DNA from: Zasmidium citrigriseum
Lineage: Eukaryota; Ascomycota; Dothideomycetes; Mycosphaerellales; Mycosphaerellaceae
Direction: 5' to 3'
DNA length: 64,000 bases
Assembly: GCA_002786025.1 (NCBI GenBank)
Contig: NHNW01000001.1
Span: 1,302,001 to 1,366,000, forward strand
Under the pieces are notes generated by a model that did not search any database, had not been told where the DNA came from, and saw nothing but the letters and a program-made list of their open reading frames with translations. Both the position numbers and the translations under genes were made by a program. Shown here piece after piece: positions 33,408 through 43,995 of the stretch (positions within the stretch are counted from its first letter, which is position 1; every line of letters starts with the position of its first letter).

Positions 33408-34404
33408 GCCGCCGCCGTGTCGCTTACTCCAACTTCATCCCCACCGAGACTTACACAAAGGTTGATATCATCCACGGAGGGGGGGCGCCGCCGTTACGCG
33501 TGCACCGAAGCAGCGACCTCGGAAAAGTTGGCGGAGGGCGCGCGGTCGCGTCAGAGGGGTGGAACACCTGGCTCTGCGCGGGCGGAGGGTGCGAGAAGGG
33601 CGGTGATGGTGTCGCCGGTGGTGATGGGCGAGATTGATGGCGGATGAAGGCGTTGCTGGCGGTGTGCACGCAAGAATGTCGAGGACGTGGAGGTCCAAGG
33701 AGGAGTTGGAGTGTGCACGGACGTGGCATTCCAAGTCGCGCGGCACCCCTGCACAAGCTTGTTGACCTTTCACTCGCGTCCACTCATTCACTCGCCATCA
33801 CGCCAACCATAACGACATCGATAGCATCACAGAAAATAGCACGGCGGAAAATCATCAGTAAGAAGATACGGCTGCGACTCTTGCAGAAGCACGCACTGCG
33901 CCTCGAGTCCGCACAATCCGAGCCCAGCTGCGAACGTCATCGACTCAGCTCACGTTCCATCGCAAACGAACGAAAGCACGTTACCAAATACCTACAGCCG
34001 TTGGAGAGATGTCATTCGACCACGATGATGCTCAAGAAGTAGGGGAATATCGACGTATTGACAATGTCAACTAGTCACGTGATCAGTGTGGCCGTCAGCA
34101 TGTGTGGAATGTCGATAAATAATGAGCCAAGGTACGTCAAGAGGAACGAGAGCCGTCGTCGAGAAAGTACATTTGCCCCCAGGGGTATGTAAAATGGGGT
34201 GCTCTCAAGTGTACGCACCGTTGAGCTTCGACGCCAGCAAAGCTCTTGAGACACGTAGGAGAAGCTGGAGAGCATGAAATAGACGTCCATCAATATCAAA
34301 ACGCCCCCGCTGTTCCTAAGCATAATACAACCCTTTCACTGTGGGTATGCCTCAATTGTACAAATCCATGTCCCTCAACCATTCCCACTCCCCCAGTGTT
34401 CTGC
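33408..34404. other. Intergenic between SET1 and BIG1
   Basis: 997 bp. The GC-rich part next to 33408 is probably the SET1 promoter and leader. The rest has no supported gene; small frames in it lack any motif. Confidence 0.45.
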
Positions 34405-35442
34405 TTATTGCTGCTTCTTCTGCTGCTGAGCCTGCGGGCCCATCTCCTTGCTAAAGGCCATATACGACACCTCCAGTCCCGCAATCGCCGAGATTCCCAC
34501 GTACAAAATGCCGAAGAGAAGGATCGAGACCGAAAGACCCATGAAGATACCTATCACAGAGACCCAAGTCAGCATCCCTCACTCCTAGCTATTGTTGGGT
34601 GGGATGGTTGGACTTACCAGGTGTCAAGAACTGATACTTCTCAAACAACGGAAGGCCGTCCTGGAAGTTATCATTGTTGTCGCTTTCCTGTCTCCGTCGA
34701 AGGCCGTGTTCGAGATCCCTCTTCAAATCTGTATGCATGTTCTCGTGGAAGGGTGGCTCATCCATCTTGTAATCCTGCTGCTGCGCGACCTCATCGCCAG
34801 CTTCGTGCGTAAAAGGCACAGAAGCATAAACGATGACATGCGAAGTGTGGTTCGAGAGGAGGGTAGACAGCTGAGCGTCAATAGCCGCGTCTGTGTCCAA
34901 GTCAGCATGTCCCATCCACAACCATCCATGTATGTCAAGATCTCACCAGTCTCCCCCAAAATCTGCCTCCGTCCCTCCAAACTCTCCTCCCTCCTAATAG
35001 TCGGAAACCTCAACCACTCCACCTTCTGCTCCGCCCTCAACTCCACCCGATCAAGTTCCACACCCCCAAGCACATCCGCAACCTGCACCACATGCTTATA
35101 CCCCTTCTCCCCCATCCGCCTCCTCATCTTCGGCATGGCACTTCCATCCCTCAGATCTGCGGCATGCACGCCGCCTTGCTCGATAAAGACGACCTGCGTG
35201 TCGGTGTTTAGGGCACTGAGCGCGGTATTGAGACTGTGGTGAAGGCTTTCGGCGGTGGCGATTTGGGCGGATTGGAGCGTCCAGGATGTGGTTCTGTGGT
35301 AGAGTGTCAATAGCTGTGGTGAGGCGACTAGGAGGGAGGTCTCTGACTCTTCTGTCGAAAGCAGCACAAACGGATACGCATCTTTCAATGCGGTCGCCGT
35401 ATTCACTGCCAGCAGCAGCGAGGTAATCGATCGTATCAACAT
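34405..35442 (-). CDS. ER membrane protein Big1, 304 aa
   Basis: Three exons, 35442-34947, 34890-34618 and 34550-34405, with introns of 56 and 67 bp. The start MLIRSITSLLLAVNTATA is a signal peptide, followed by DAYPFVLLST, the usual opening of Big1. The last exon holds one membrane helix (MGLSVSILLFGILYVGISAI), then GLEVSYMAFSKEMGPQAQ and a short Gln/Lys tail. This is the Ac45/Voa1-type C-terminus shared by Big1 proteins. In yeast, Big1 is needed for beta-1,6-glucan in the cell wall and Voa1 helps assemble the V-ATPase. Topology would be type I, with a lumenal body and a short cytosolic tail. It is divergent from the Rrp17-like gene, 152 bp away. Confidence 0.85.
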
Positions 35443-35594
35443 CTTTGTCGTGGTCAAATCGTTGTCGTTGCCTCCAGCAAGTCGACTTGAAGCTCTCCCC
35501 CCAAGGTGACGTTCCAACGGGAGCTCCCGTCTTCACAACCCAAACTTCAATGTCCACAACCACCAACCAAATCTCCCGATCACACACATCCAAC

Positions 35595-36286
35595 ATGGCG
35601 AAAAAGAGAAAGCTAGCAGAAGGCCAAGTCGAAGACCTCACCTTCGACCCCTCCGCCCGTCAAGAATACCTCACAGGTTTCCACAAGCGCAAACAAGCAC
35701 GGATTCAAAATGCGCGGGAAGCAGCGATAAAACGGGAGAAAGAGGAGAAGGTTAGGGAGAGGAAAGCAGTGCGTTCACACAAACACATCACTTCATACGG
35801 TGGATTTGAAGCTGATGGTATGATTTGCAGATCCGCGAGCAACGAAAAGAAGACCTCGAGCAACACATCAAAGCCGTGAACGAGGAATTGCGAAAACAGA
35901 ATGCGATTGTGAATGGTGAGGAGTCTACAGACGCGGAGGAAGATGAGGAATGGGAGGGTATTGAGGAAGGTGCAGCAGAAGCAGAGCAATTACCCGACGA
36001 TGAAGAGTATGTGGACGAGGACAAGTACACGACTGTGACGGTCGAGGCTATGGACGAGAATGAGTCGGAGGAGGAAGAGGGTGACGGTGCGGAGAATAAA
36101 GCAGTAACCGAGGCCAATTCGAATGGCAAGGAGGCCAAGAAGAAGAGGCCTTGGGCCAAGGGGAAGGTTGGCGAGAACAAGCCGAAGAAAAAGAAGTTTC
36201 GGTATGAGAGCAAGGCAGAGCGACAGCTTACTAGGCAGAAGCAGAAATCAAAAGGTCGGGCTGCGAAGGCTCGGCGGAAAGGTTGA
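35595..36286 (+). CDS. Ribosome biogenesis protein of the Rrp17/Nol12 family, 209 aa
   Basis: Two exons, 35595-35768 and 35831-36286, with a 62-bp intron (GTGCGT...TTGCAG). The start MAKKRKLAEGQVEDLTFD leads into the family block EYLTGFHKRKQARIQNAREAA and then a Lys/Arg/Glu coiled coil. An acidic middle (DEEWEGIEE, DEDKYTTVTVEAMDENE) is followed by a very basic tail (KKKKFRYESKAERQ... KAARRKG-like). Rrp17 is a nucleolar 5'-3' exonuclease that trims pre-rRNA in yeast; the human member is NOL12. The frame is open upstream with other ATGs, but 35595 opens the conserved region. Confidence 0.85.
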
Positions 36287-36657
36287 TCAACATCGAAAAT
36301 GCTCTTCCTATCCATCAGCAAGGTGAGCAGAGCAATGCTTCAATAGTCCACATTCTGAGCGGAAGAGGGACAGCGGGAGAGTGCAAATTTCAGGGTGACT
36401 TCAATTTCAAGGGGTATTGTGCATGCCTGATTAACGAGAGGTTCCACATGTCCCAGGCACCCCATCTATCGACCAGGCAGATTATCAAGGACAAGAAGAA
36501 TCAACTCCGTGGACTGCCGTATCCATGCATCGCACTTGATCGCAGTCCTCTCAGTGGCACCTTTTCTCAGCACACGGCATTTGCTGGCCGCCTTGTTGAA
36601 GCTGTAGCATCCGCCGACAAGTAATTCAGGGGAAGTGGTGGGAGGTGGTCGAGGTGT
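36287..36657. other. Convergent 3' region between RRP17-like and tropomyosin genes
   Basis: 371 bp between two gene ends. No gene is supported. Confidence 0.45.
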
Positions 36658-37335
36658 TTAGATGTTGCCAATCTCAGCAACAAAGTCATCGAGCTCCTTC
36701 TTGGTGTCGGTGTATTTCTTGGCCATCTCCTCGTACTTGGTCTCCCACTGGTTTCGCTCGGATTCGAGGGCCTGGACTTTACGCTCGTAGTGGCCGGCCT
36801 TGACGTCGGTTTGGCGGAGCCTGTAATCAAATCAGTATCTGTCCAACATTGTCAAGATTGAATTGTCATACTTCTCATTAGTCTCCCTCAACTGCTTATC
36901 GTTCTCCTCGGCCTCCTCCTCGAGCAGCTGGAGCTTCCGCTGGAGAGCGTCGTTCTGTGTGCCGTGCTGTGCGCTCTCGTCCGCCGCTGCCTTGGCGTCG
37001 CCGTGCAGCTTCTCAAGCTTCTCTACCTCCTGCTCGAGCATGCTGTTCTTGTGCTGGAGTGAGGTGATCTCCTGCTCCTTCTGGAGGTTCTCCTGCTCGA
37101 GCGACTTGACCTTGGCGGACAGCTCATCGACCTTTGCGGCGGACTCGTCGGCCTCGATGCGGAGGGCATTCATACGCTGTAGATAACAACATGATTAGCA
37201 TTGGAAGAGTTGTCCGGGTTGGTGGGCTGGGTGGGCGGTGGTGTGCGCGTGCTCTCTTGGGATCGTGCGCATGGTTGTTTGGCGGGATTGATTGAGGGGC
37301 AGGGCGGTCAAGCATACCTTCTTGATCTGATCCAT
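36658..37335 (-). CDS. Tropomyosin, 161 aa
   Basis: Three exons, 37335-37318 (only six codons, MDQIKK), 37176-36872 and 36820-36658, with introns of 141 and 51 bp. The product is 161 residues, the classic length of short fungal tropomyosins such as fission yeast Cdc8. It is one continuous heptad coiled coil (MNALRIEADESAAKVDELSA, EVEKLEKLHG) with no Pro and no Cys. It binds along formin-made actin filaments and supports cables, septation and polarised growth. The tiny first exon followed by the longest intron of the gene is usual for this family in filamentous fungi. Confidence 0.93.
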
Positions 37336-37656
37336 GGTTGCGGTAACGGGCGGGTGGGCGCTGGTGGTTCGGGAGCGAGGGAGCCGAGTGATGGGGCGTG
37401 GAATTCGTCCAAGAAAGAGTCGACTTGTGTTGTCGTTATTGAGGGCGTGTTTGAGTTGGCGGTGGCTGCCTTTGCTGCGCTCAGCAAAGAACGACGAATC
37501 CCTGCTGAGCGTCGCACTTTCCCGACCCACTTCTCCAGGGTCTTAAGCTCGCTGCTAGCCCGCAATTGGAAATTGTTTGTCAACATCGACATCAACTTGT
37601 CTCCGTCACATCACTTCAAACACAGCAATCAGGGATGACCGAGCACGACTGACACC
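37336..37656. promoter_or_regulatory. Divergent promoter of tropomyosin and securin-like genes
   Basis: 321 bp between the two start codons, which face away from each other. No specific operator could be assigned. Confidence 0.45.
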
Positions 37657-38865
37657 ATGTTCGCCACACGTAATAACAACGAGAATGCGATTTACGAGCA
37701 GCAGCAGGCCGCCGCCGCCAAGCCGCTGAATCAGGGCGTTAAAGGCCTCGCCCCCAAGACTCCGGCCAACAAACCACCCAAGACTCCTTTTGGGAAGGGC
37801 AAGAATGACGAGAATGCCGCCTTGAACTTTGGAAAGGACGGTGGAGCGAAGGAGGGCAAAGCTGAGAGGAATGCGTTTGTCACTCCCGCCAGTCAGTACA
37901 TATCTAGAGTCAGATGCGTACAATCTACTAATGATACACCAGACCCACGCACTCGAGCACCCCTAGGCAACAAGACCACCAATGCGAAAGCGTTGCAAAC
38001 CCCATTCCTCCTACCAGGCGCACCAAAAGATGGCGACCGTCCCTCATCCACAAAACCAACCAGCCCACGCCTGCGTCGCAGCAAGATCAAAGTCCACGAG
38101 ACAGCCGAGGATGTCTTGGCCCAAGACCCCGAAGAGCGCGAGATCGAGTACATGCCACCTCGCGAGGTGCCAAAAGAAGAGAACTACGACGATATCTGGC
38201 CACGCGATCGGGACTATTCCATGTTGCAGGGGAACAACCTGACCAAGGGCTGGCTGAGCGAGTACATGCCCAAGAAGGAGGATAACGACGACGATGATCT
38301 CAGTGACTTCGAGGAGAAGTATCAGAAGGCTGTTGAGCGGGAGAAGAAACAAGCGGCTGCGAAGAAGAGGCCGTTGAGCTCGAAAAGTACTCACACTTCG
38401 GGACTGAAGGCCGCTCCAACGACGATCAAGGCATCTCACGCAGCCTCCGCGCTGTCGAGCCGGCCAGGGAGGCCTGTTGTCTCCAAACCTACTGCTTCAA
38501 TCACGGCTACGAATACAAATCAGCCAGTGAAAGCCTCCAGCTCGACCGCCACCAAGAAGCCCATCTTCGACAAGGGGAACCCTCGTTTCACAGCAGCCAA
38601 GGCCGCATCCAACAGCACAATCGGCTACTCCAAGGGCCGTGTCGTATCTGCCCATCGCCGACCACTAGCCGATATCCACTCACAGCCATCAAAGCCAGAA
38701 GCAGAGGACAAAGTCACCCTTGACCAATTGCTCAACCTGGGCAGCATGGAGATCGCAGACGAAGACGCCGATCTTGGGTTCGGCAGCCCGAACAAGGGCA
38801 TCGATCAATTGATGGAAGACGACGAGCCTGAGGTCTTTCAACTGGATCCCGTGAAGGAACTTTGA
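37657..38865 (+). CDS. Securin-like (Cut2/Pds1-type) disordered protein, about 385 aa
   Basis: Two exons, 37657-37891 and 37943-38865, with a 51-bp intron (GTCAGT...ACCAG) that keeps the frame even when unspliced. Splicing joins VTPA to NPRTRAPLGNK. The protein is Lys/Pro/Ser-rich and lacks folded domains. Securin-like signs are an RxxL destruction box (RAPL at residues 83-86), a conserved IEYMPP at 146-151 resembling IEYMPP of fission yeast Cut2, and a basic-then-acidic layout with RRPLADIHS near the C-terminus. No canonical KEN box is present. If correct, it would inhibit separase until anaphase. Securins diverge quickly, so the call is moderate. Confidence 0.5.
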   Translation: MFATRNNNENAIYEQQQAAAAKPLNQGVKGLAPKTPANKPPKTPFGKGKNDENAALNFGKDGGAKEGKAERNAFVTPASQYISRVRCVQSTNDTPDPRTRAPLGNKTTNAKALQTPFLLPGAPKDGDRPSSTKPTSPRLRRSKIKVHETAEDVLAQDPEEREIEYMPPREVPKEENYDDIWPRDRDYSMLQGNNLTKGWLSEYMPKKEDNDDDDLSDFEEKYQKAVEREKKQAAAKKRPLSSKSTHTSGLKAAPTTIKASHAASALSSRPGRPVVSKPTASITATNTNQPVKASSSTATKKPIFDKGNPRFTAAKAASNSTIGYSKGRVVSAHRRPLADIHSQPSKPEAEDKVTLDQLLNLGSMEIADEDADLGFGSPNKGIDQLMEDDEPEVFQLDPVKEL

Positions 38866-39269
38866 TTTACGAGTTACTGATTGCTTGTATGCGGCGTTCA
38901 TTTGGACAAGGGTTTTTCGTGGCGTTCAGGATCATGATGACAGCGATACCACAACCAAGACTTGTAAGAGGAACAGAAAGCAGACGATCAACTTGCGTGT
39001 AGGAGTAGAGAAACGACTTTCATTCACCCACGATCCAAAAGACAAAAGATTCTCGATGCCCCCTCCCTCAAACGCCCTGACGCATGCGCTGGAGATCACA
39101 TAAGTTTCAGCAAATCTCCAGCCAACGCCATCCAAGACACAAGAACCACGCGGTATCGTCATTCCCATGAACCACCAAACGCACACGCTAACAAGAGCAG
39201 GTCACCAAACACCTCAGCTCAGAACGCAACCACAACAAAGAAGAGCAAATCGATCTTCCCCCTACTGGA
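38866..39269. other. Convergent 3' region
   Basis: 404 bp between the ends of the securin-like and Ser/Pro-rich genes. Nothing else is seen. Confidence 0.45.
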
Positions 39270-40596
39270 CTATCCCCTCCTCTCCCTCCTCCCCAACAAC
39301 CTCTCGATCTCCTGCATCTCCGCCCGATTACACAGATCCGCACCAACTTGCCACATCAACTCCCTGCCGCCGAAGTCCTGCGAAGGGAGTTGATAGTTGT
39401 CTCTTGCGGCTTGCGACTGTGACGGCTGATGGAAATCTTCTACGCCCCGGACACGACGAAGTGGGCCTCGGCGTGGGTTGTTGTGGAAAAGGGGGTCTGG
39501 AACGAGGGTTGATTGTGATCGAGAGTGTTGTGGCAGATTTGCGAGGGACTGGGAGCGTTGGGGCGGTGTATTTGTTCGAAATGCAGGATGTTGGCTTAGA
39601 TCTGGAGGGTGTGGCGCGAGTTGAACCGGAGCGAGTTGGACTGGTGTGAGTTGAACACGTCGGGAGGGGTGGCGTTGGGGTACTGGTGGTGGTGTAGAGG
39701 TGTGAGGTTCAGGTTCTTGGAATTGAACTCGAGATGGAGGGCGTTGCTCTTGATCTGATCGTAGGGCTCGAGATGAAGACTTCCTCCGCGGCGATGGAGG
39801 CGAAGGAGGACGCGCTTGCTGTTCCTCAAACATGGTCCTGCTTCTCCGCCGGCCGTCCCCTGACAGAGGATCGAAATATCGAGGTGATGGGGAGTGATTC
39901 CTGATCGTGTCATTCGAGCCATCGCTATCGTAATGGCTGCTTCCAGAAGGCGAGCCAGGCCTCTCGACTTCCTCGCGCGCCTGCGCATGCGCCGCAGAAT
40001 CGTTCCTCGACGGCCGTGTCGCGAATCCCATGCTCGGCGGATGGCTGGTCAGGGCCGCACCCCTACGAGGACGACTTGGAGGTCGAGTGTCGTAGCCATC
40101 GTTCGAGACAGTATTCGAGCGAGCTCTGCTCGTAGGCTGTGGTGGAGTGGAGACTGTGCGATTGAGATTTACTTGCAACTCAATTCCAAAGCCGCGAAGA
40201 TTGAGAAGGCTGTTCTGGGATCGGAGGCGGTTGGAGTGGGAGCTGCTCTGGCTGTTGCGGCGGGTGTTCTCACGGGTCTCAGAATTCAGAGAGAGCCGCG
40301 AGAAAGAGCGGCGGAGGGAGAAACGACTTCTGCTAGTTTGACTGCTTTGGCTGCCTCGGCGGTCTTGGTCTCCCTCATTTTCGCTTTGCTGGTCTTCGTC
40401 TTCGTGATCTTCGGTGTAGCTGGAACACGGTCAGACTGTGTCTGCATATGTGCACTTGGTGCTCTTACTATGAAGAGAGGGACTCGATTTCATCGTCATC
40501 TTCATTGTTGATGCTGTCGTTTCGGCGGAAGATCGAGCGAAGACTGCTGATGGAGAGCTTTTGAGAGAGGGAGCGCCTCTGTCTGGTGGTCGGCAT
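39270..40596 (-). CDS. Hypothetical Ser/Pro/Arg-rich protein, 425 aa
   Basis: Two exons, 40596-40469 and 40419-39270, with a 49-bp intron that has a CTGAC branch site and TTCCAG acceptor. The start reads MPTTRQRRSLSQKLSISSLR. The body is dominated by Ser, Pro, Arg and Gln (for example RPPSPPSPRRKSSSR and the near-repeats VQLTPVQLAPVQLAP). It is probably fully disordered, with many possible phosphorylation sites. The C-terminus has a more ordered helix (GRELMWQVGADLCNRAEMQE). I recognise no family. Most of exon 2 has no ATG after the splice site, which supports the small first exon. Confidence 0.65.
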
Positions 40597-41344
40597 GGTT
40601 GAGAGGATAACGCGGAGCTATTCAAGGTCCTCGTTGTTGAAAAGAATACCTTCAATGAGCAACGGCCAAGCAGGGTACGAAATCGGACATAGAGCTCTCG
40701 GTGTGGTGAAAACTTGGCAGGGGAGGAAGACAATGGGTAGGGAGGGGCCTCTCCCACTTCCTCAGCTGCTTGCTACTCACCGGAATGTCCGGAAGATCGA
40801 GTTTGGAGGCTCGAATAGGTCGTACCGGGAACCTGGTAATGGAGAGTGGTCCAGCACCAAATGGCGGAAGCTCACCGCAAGACTTCCTTTCACATGGCGG
40901 CAGCGTGCTGTGAGCTAGCAGGCGCTAGTTGAGGCACTTGAATGTCTGATATGGGCATTTATGTCGTCTCTCGTGGTTGTGAAGGTAGTCTTTCTTGGCG
41001 TTGTGTTCTTCTTCGAGATAGACTTTCTACAGAGCGTCAGTCAACCACCAAAGCGAACGATATAGGTTTGACAGCCAACCACAACGCAGTCATAGTAATC
41101 GAACAGCAAGTATCGTCGTCCTTGGCATCTCATTTCCGTCGAATCGTGACCTCCTTACCAGTAATATCCAAATCAGTGGACCATGTCTCGGAAGTATGCC
41201 GTCCTCGTGGTCACTGAAGTCTTGGTGAATGGAAATTCGAATACGGCCTTGCTCGTTAGTATATCCATACCACTTTGTGCACTTACCTAGTTTCCTTCAC
41301 ATTCTTTCAACATCAAACCAGCAGTCTTCGTCCACATTTCCAAC
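40597..41344. other. Intergenic
   Basis: 748 bp with no supported gene. It includes the promoter of the Ser/Pro-rich gene. Confidence 0.4.
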
Positions 41345-41584
41345 ATGGACAGCCCAATGAGCACCCGCCGCACGTCCATCGACTCTGGATTCGGCGCCTC
41401 CCTCTGTCGTATGCCCAGCGTCGATGCTGGCAGGATTTCCCAAGTCTTCGTCTGCAAAGGCTCGTCGAACTGCACATGGCCTTTGAGAAAGAAGAAATGT
41501 CCTCTTTGCGGCGGTTGTCGGAGTAGATGGTCCCGATTGTTCAAGTACGACAGGACTCAGAATATTGAGCATGAGCAAAGCTGA
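41345..41584 (+). CDS. Possible small Cys-containing protein, 79 aa
   Basis: A short frame with a good start context (CCAACATGG). It begins MDSPMSTRRTSIDSGFGA and has five cysteines in the second half, among them CKGSSNC and CPLCGGC, spaced like a small zinc ribbon. No signal peptide is seen, so it would be intracellular. No homologue comes to mind and the length alone could arise by chance, but the CPLCGGC motif and start context make it worth keeping. Confidence 0.4.
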   Translation: MDSPMSTRRTSIDSGFGASLCRMPSVDAGRISQVFVCKGSSNCTWPLRKKKCPLCGGCRSRWSRLFKYDRTQNIEHEQS

Positions 41585-42779
41585 TCGTGGTTGCTAGGTG
41601 CCTTCGGAATGGAGTGTCGTTTTGAATTGCATATCGTAAGGGTGGACAGGTGAGTCTTTTCATTCTTCCTCTCGAGCCAGCCTTTTTCTTATTCTCAGAC
41701 CGCTCGCTGATAAATGATCAGAGTGAGCCATGCCTGGTCTCAAGGTCTGCTTCGTCGAGCAGATGGTACTGGCATTCTCGAGAGCGGATGAGCGGTGGCG
41801 TTCAAGTTGATACGTACGCCCAAGACGGGTCGTCTCATGTTCGCGGGCCATGTTCTTACTCATGTGGCTTATCATAGCGAGCTCCATAGACATGAGAATA
41901 TCAGAAGATTCGTAATGTCTGACTGAAGCGGCCCTGTCGTATCCTCATGGACGAAGGATGGGTCTGTGGGATGGAAACGACCTCATTCGCTTCTAGTCCC
42001 AGTAGTATTGCGGCCAATGTCTGGGAGAAGTTTCTTCTGCCAGCATTGCCTGTCATCTTTGGTCGCAAAGAGGATGTTCGATGCCGTCGAAGGAAGGAGG
42101 AGGGAATAGTGAAGTCGCAGCTCGAGTTCCCATCGGCTATTCCACGGCAGATCGATGCGCGGCAGAGACCTCACCTCATACATGTATCCTTCTCATCCTC
42201 ATCCAACCCAGACAATGCTGAACATTCTCACGTGAAGATGGAGTCATCAGCACGATACTCAAACGATACAACGCAGCAAGCGAGCTCAATCCTCCCGTCA
42301 CCTTCTTCATCTCCGCCCAAAATAGAGTTCGATCGAGGAGCTTAAACCAACCCAGGGCTCTCCCTTCCAACCTTGGCCATCGCAGAGGACTGTCTTGCAG
42401 AAGACACAAGATGCACATCAAGCATCCGATTCGGACAGAATGGGACATGTTCCTCGAAGCGATGCCTGTTACTGACAGCCGCGGTGTCTCTTCTTGCAGC
42501 AGGCCTGACTCGCTTAGACCAGACGATCGCACCTCCTTACACCACCTGCAACGCGATCTGGAACCCACGCCCTCAACGTTCCAACATGTTGGAGGAAGAC
42601 ACCATCTTCAGCCTCTCCCGCCCACGCGAGAACAGGTAATATAGCCCACCTATGCTCCTCCTGCCTCTCATAAAGCCCGTCTAGCCCAGCAAGCTAGCGG
42701 TATCTCTTTCTGTCAATCGTCGCGCTCATCATCCCCACCTCGGCCCATCACCACATCCTCTCCAACATCACCTTTAACG
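41585..42779. other. Intergenic, 1.2 kb
   Basis: Small frames on both strands carry no motif. No repeat or RNA gene was recognised. The CT-rich last part probably is the promoter of the sulfotransferase-like gene. Confidence 0.4.
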
Positions 42780-43665
42780 ATGAAACATGCCACCAAAATG
42801 CGTTTCCTCTCCGACACCCAAACCATCGCCAATGATCCCACCTCACCAGGCCTACAAGTCATAGCAGCCGGGCAATGGCGCTGCGCAACCTCCTCCCTTC
42901 AATTGGCCTTCGAAAAGATCCTCGATCCTCCTTTCGCACCCAGCATGCACGGCGCATATCTCATGCCCTATCCCGAGAAACTGCACATGTTGAATAGAGC
43001 ATCGCTGGAAAAGGATAAGAGGAAGAGACAAGAAATCCTACGGGAGATATACACAGGCTACAACGCAAGTAGCGATTGGCCGGGATTCGTATTCCTAGCA
43101 GATCTGCTGGAGATGTATCCCAACTGCGAGGTCATACTGAACAAGAGAAAGACAGCCCAAGTGAGCCGCCACCATCCCCTTCCAATCCTCATCTAACATC
43201 AATCAGGAATGGTCCCACTCAACCCACACCTCCCTCGCTTTCTTCTCCACCCGCCTCTACTTCCTCCTCACATTCCCCCTCGCCCTCCCCCGCGCCCACC
43301 ACGCCCTCTATCAAACCTTCAAAACCGTCGCCTCTCGTCGGTACGGGGTCCCGCCCACAACAGCAGGAATCTTCTCTCCCGAATGCTACAATCGACATAA
43401 TCAATGGGTGCACGTAACGTGCGCCGCGAGGGGGAAGCAAGTCCTAGAGTGGGAACCTGAAGATGGATGGGAGCCGCTGTGTGAGTTTTTGGGCAGGAAG
43501 GTTCCTGAGGAGGAGTTCCCGAGGATGAATGAAGGGGAAGAGATTAAGAAGTTGAAGAGGGTGTTGATTAAGCAGGGGTTGGCTGCTTGGGGGAAGATCT
43601 TCGTGGGTCTGGTTTTGTTGGTAGGTGTGCTGTGGGGTGTCTGGAGCAGACTGGGATGGATATGA
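42780..43665 (+). CDS. Sulfotransferase-like P-loop protein with C-terminal membrane anchor, 279 aa
   Basis: Two exons, 42780-43160 and 43207-43665, with a 46-bp intron (GTGAGC...AATCAG). The N-terminal motif VIAAGQWRCATSSLQLAFEK fits the PAPS-binding 5' loop of the fungal 'sulfotransferase 4' group, in the loose form G-x-R-x-x-T-S-S. The middle has LADLLEMYPNCEVILNKR and EWSHSTHTSLAFF. The last ~25 residues form one membrane helix (IFVGLVLLVGVLWGVW). Many fungal genomes carry such genes; the donor and acceptor are generally unknown. The gene stands right beside the eIF3b fragment array, and sequence just after its stop is partly repeated at about 44.8 kb. Confidence 0.75.
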
Positions 43666-43995
43666 AGCTTGGTGATGCCGGGTTATCGTCAGAAAATCTC
43701 TCGAGCAACGAGGATGAACCAAGACTTGAGTCTGCTATCACCAGACCTTGTGGCATTGGCAAAAGCGGGCAACGAGTTCAGAAGGACGAGGATATGCCGT
43801 GTGCGGTTCCACGAGCAACATAAGCGACGAAGCGCGCCGCCCAGAGCTTTTGGCATCAGTGAAGGAGATCATTTGGCTTCCGTGAAAGAGGTCATCTCAT
43901 GCAGCGGAGAATTGCCAACTTTCAAGGCACAAGGGATGCACAGTTGAAGGTGTGGCGGGGCCAGTGGAGGGTTATGATGTGAGACGAGGCAACCC

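Noticed and set aside
39894..40511. Plus-strand frame with an apparent membrane segment (SLIFALLVFVFVIFGVAG)
   Set aside because: It is the exact reverse of Glu/Asp/Gln codons in the Ser/Pro-rich gene, which has better splice and start signals.
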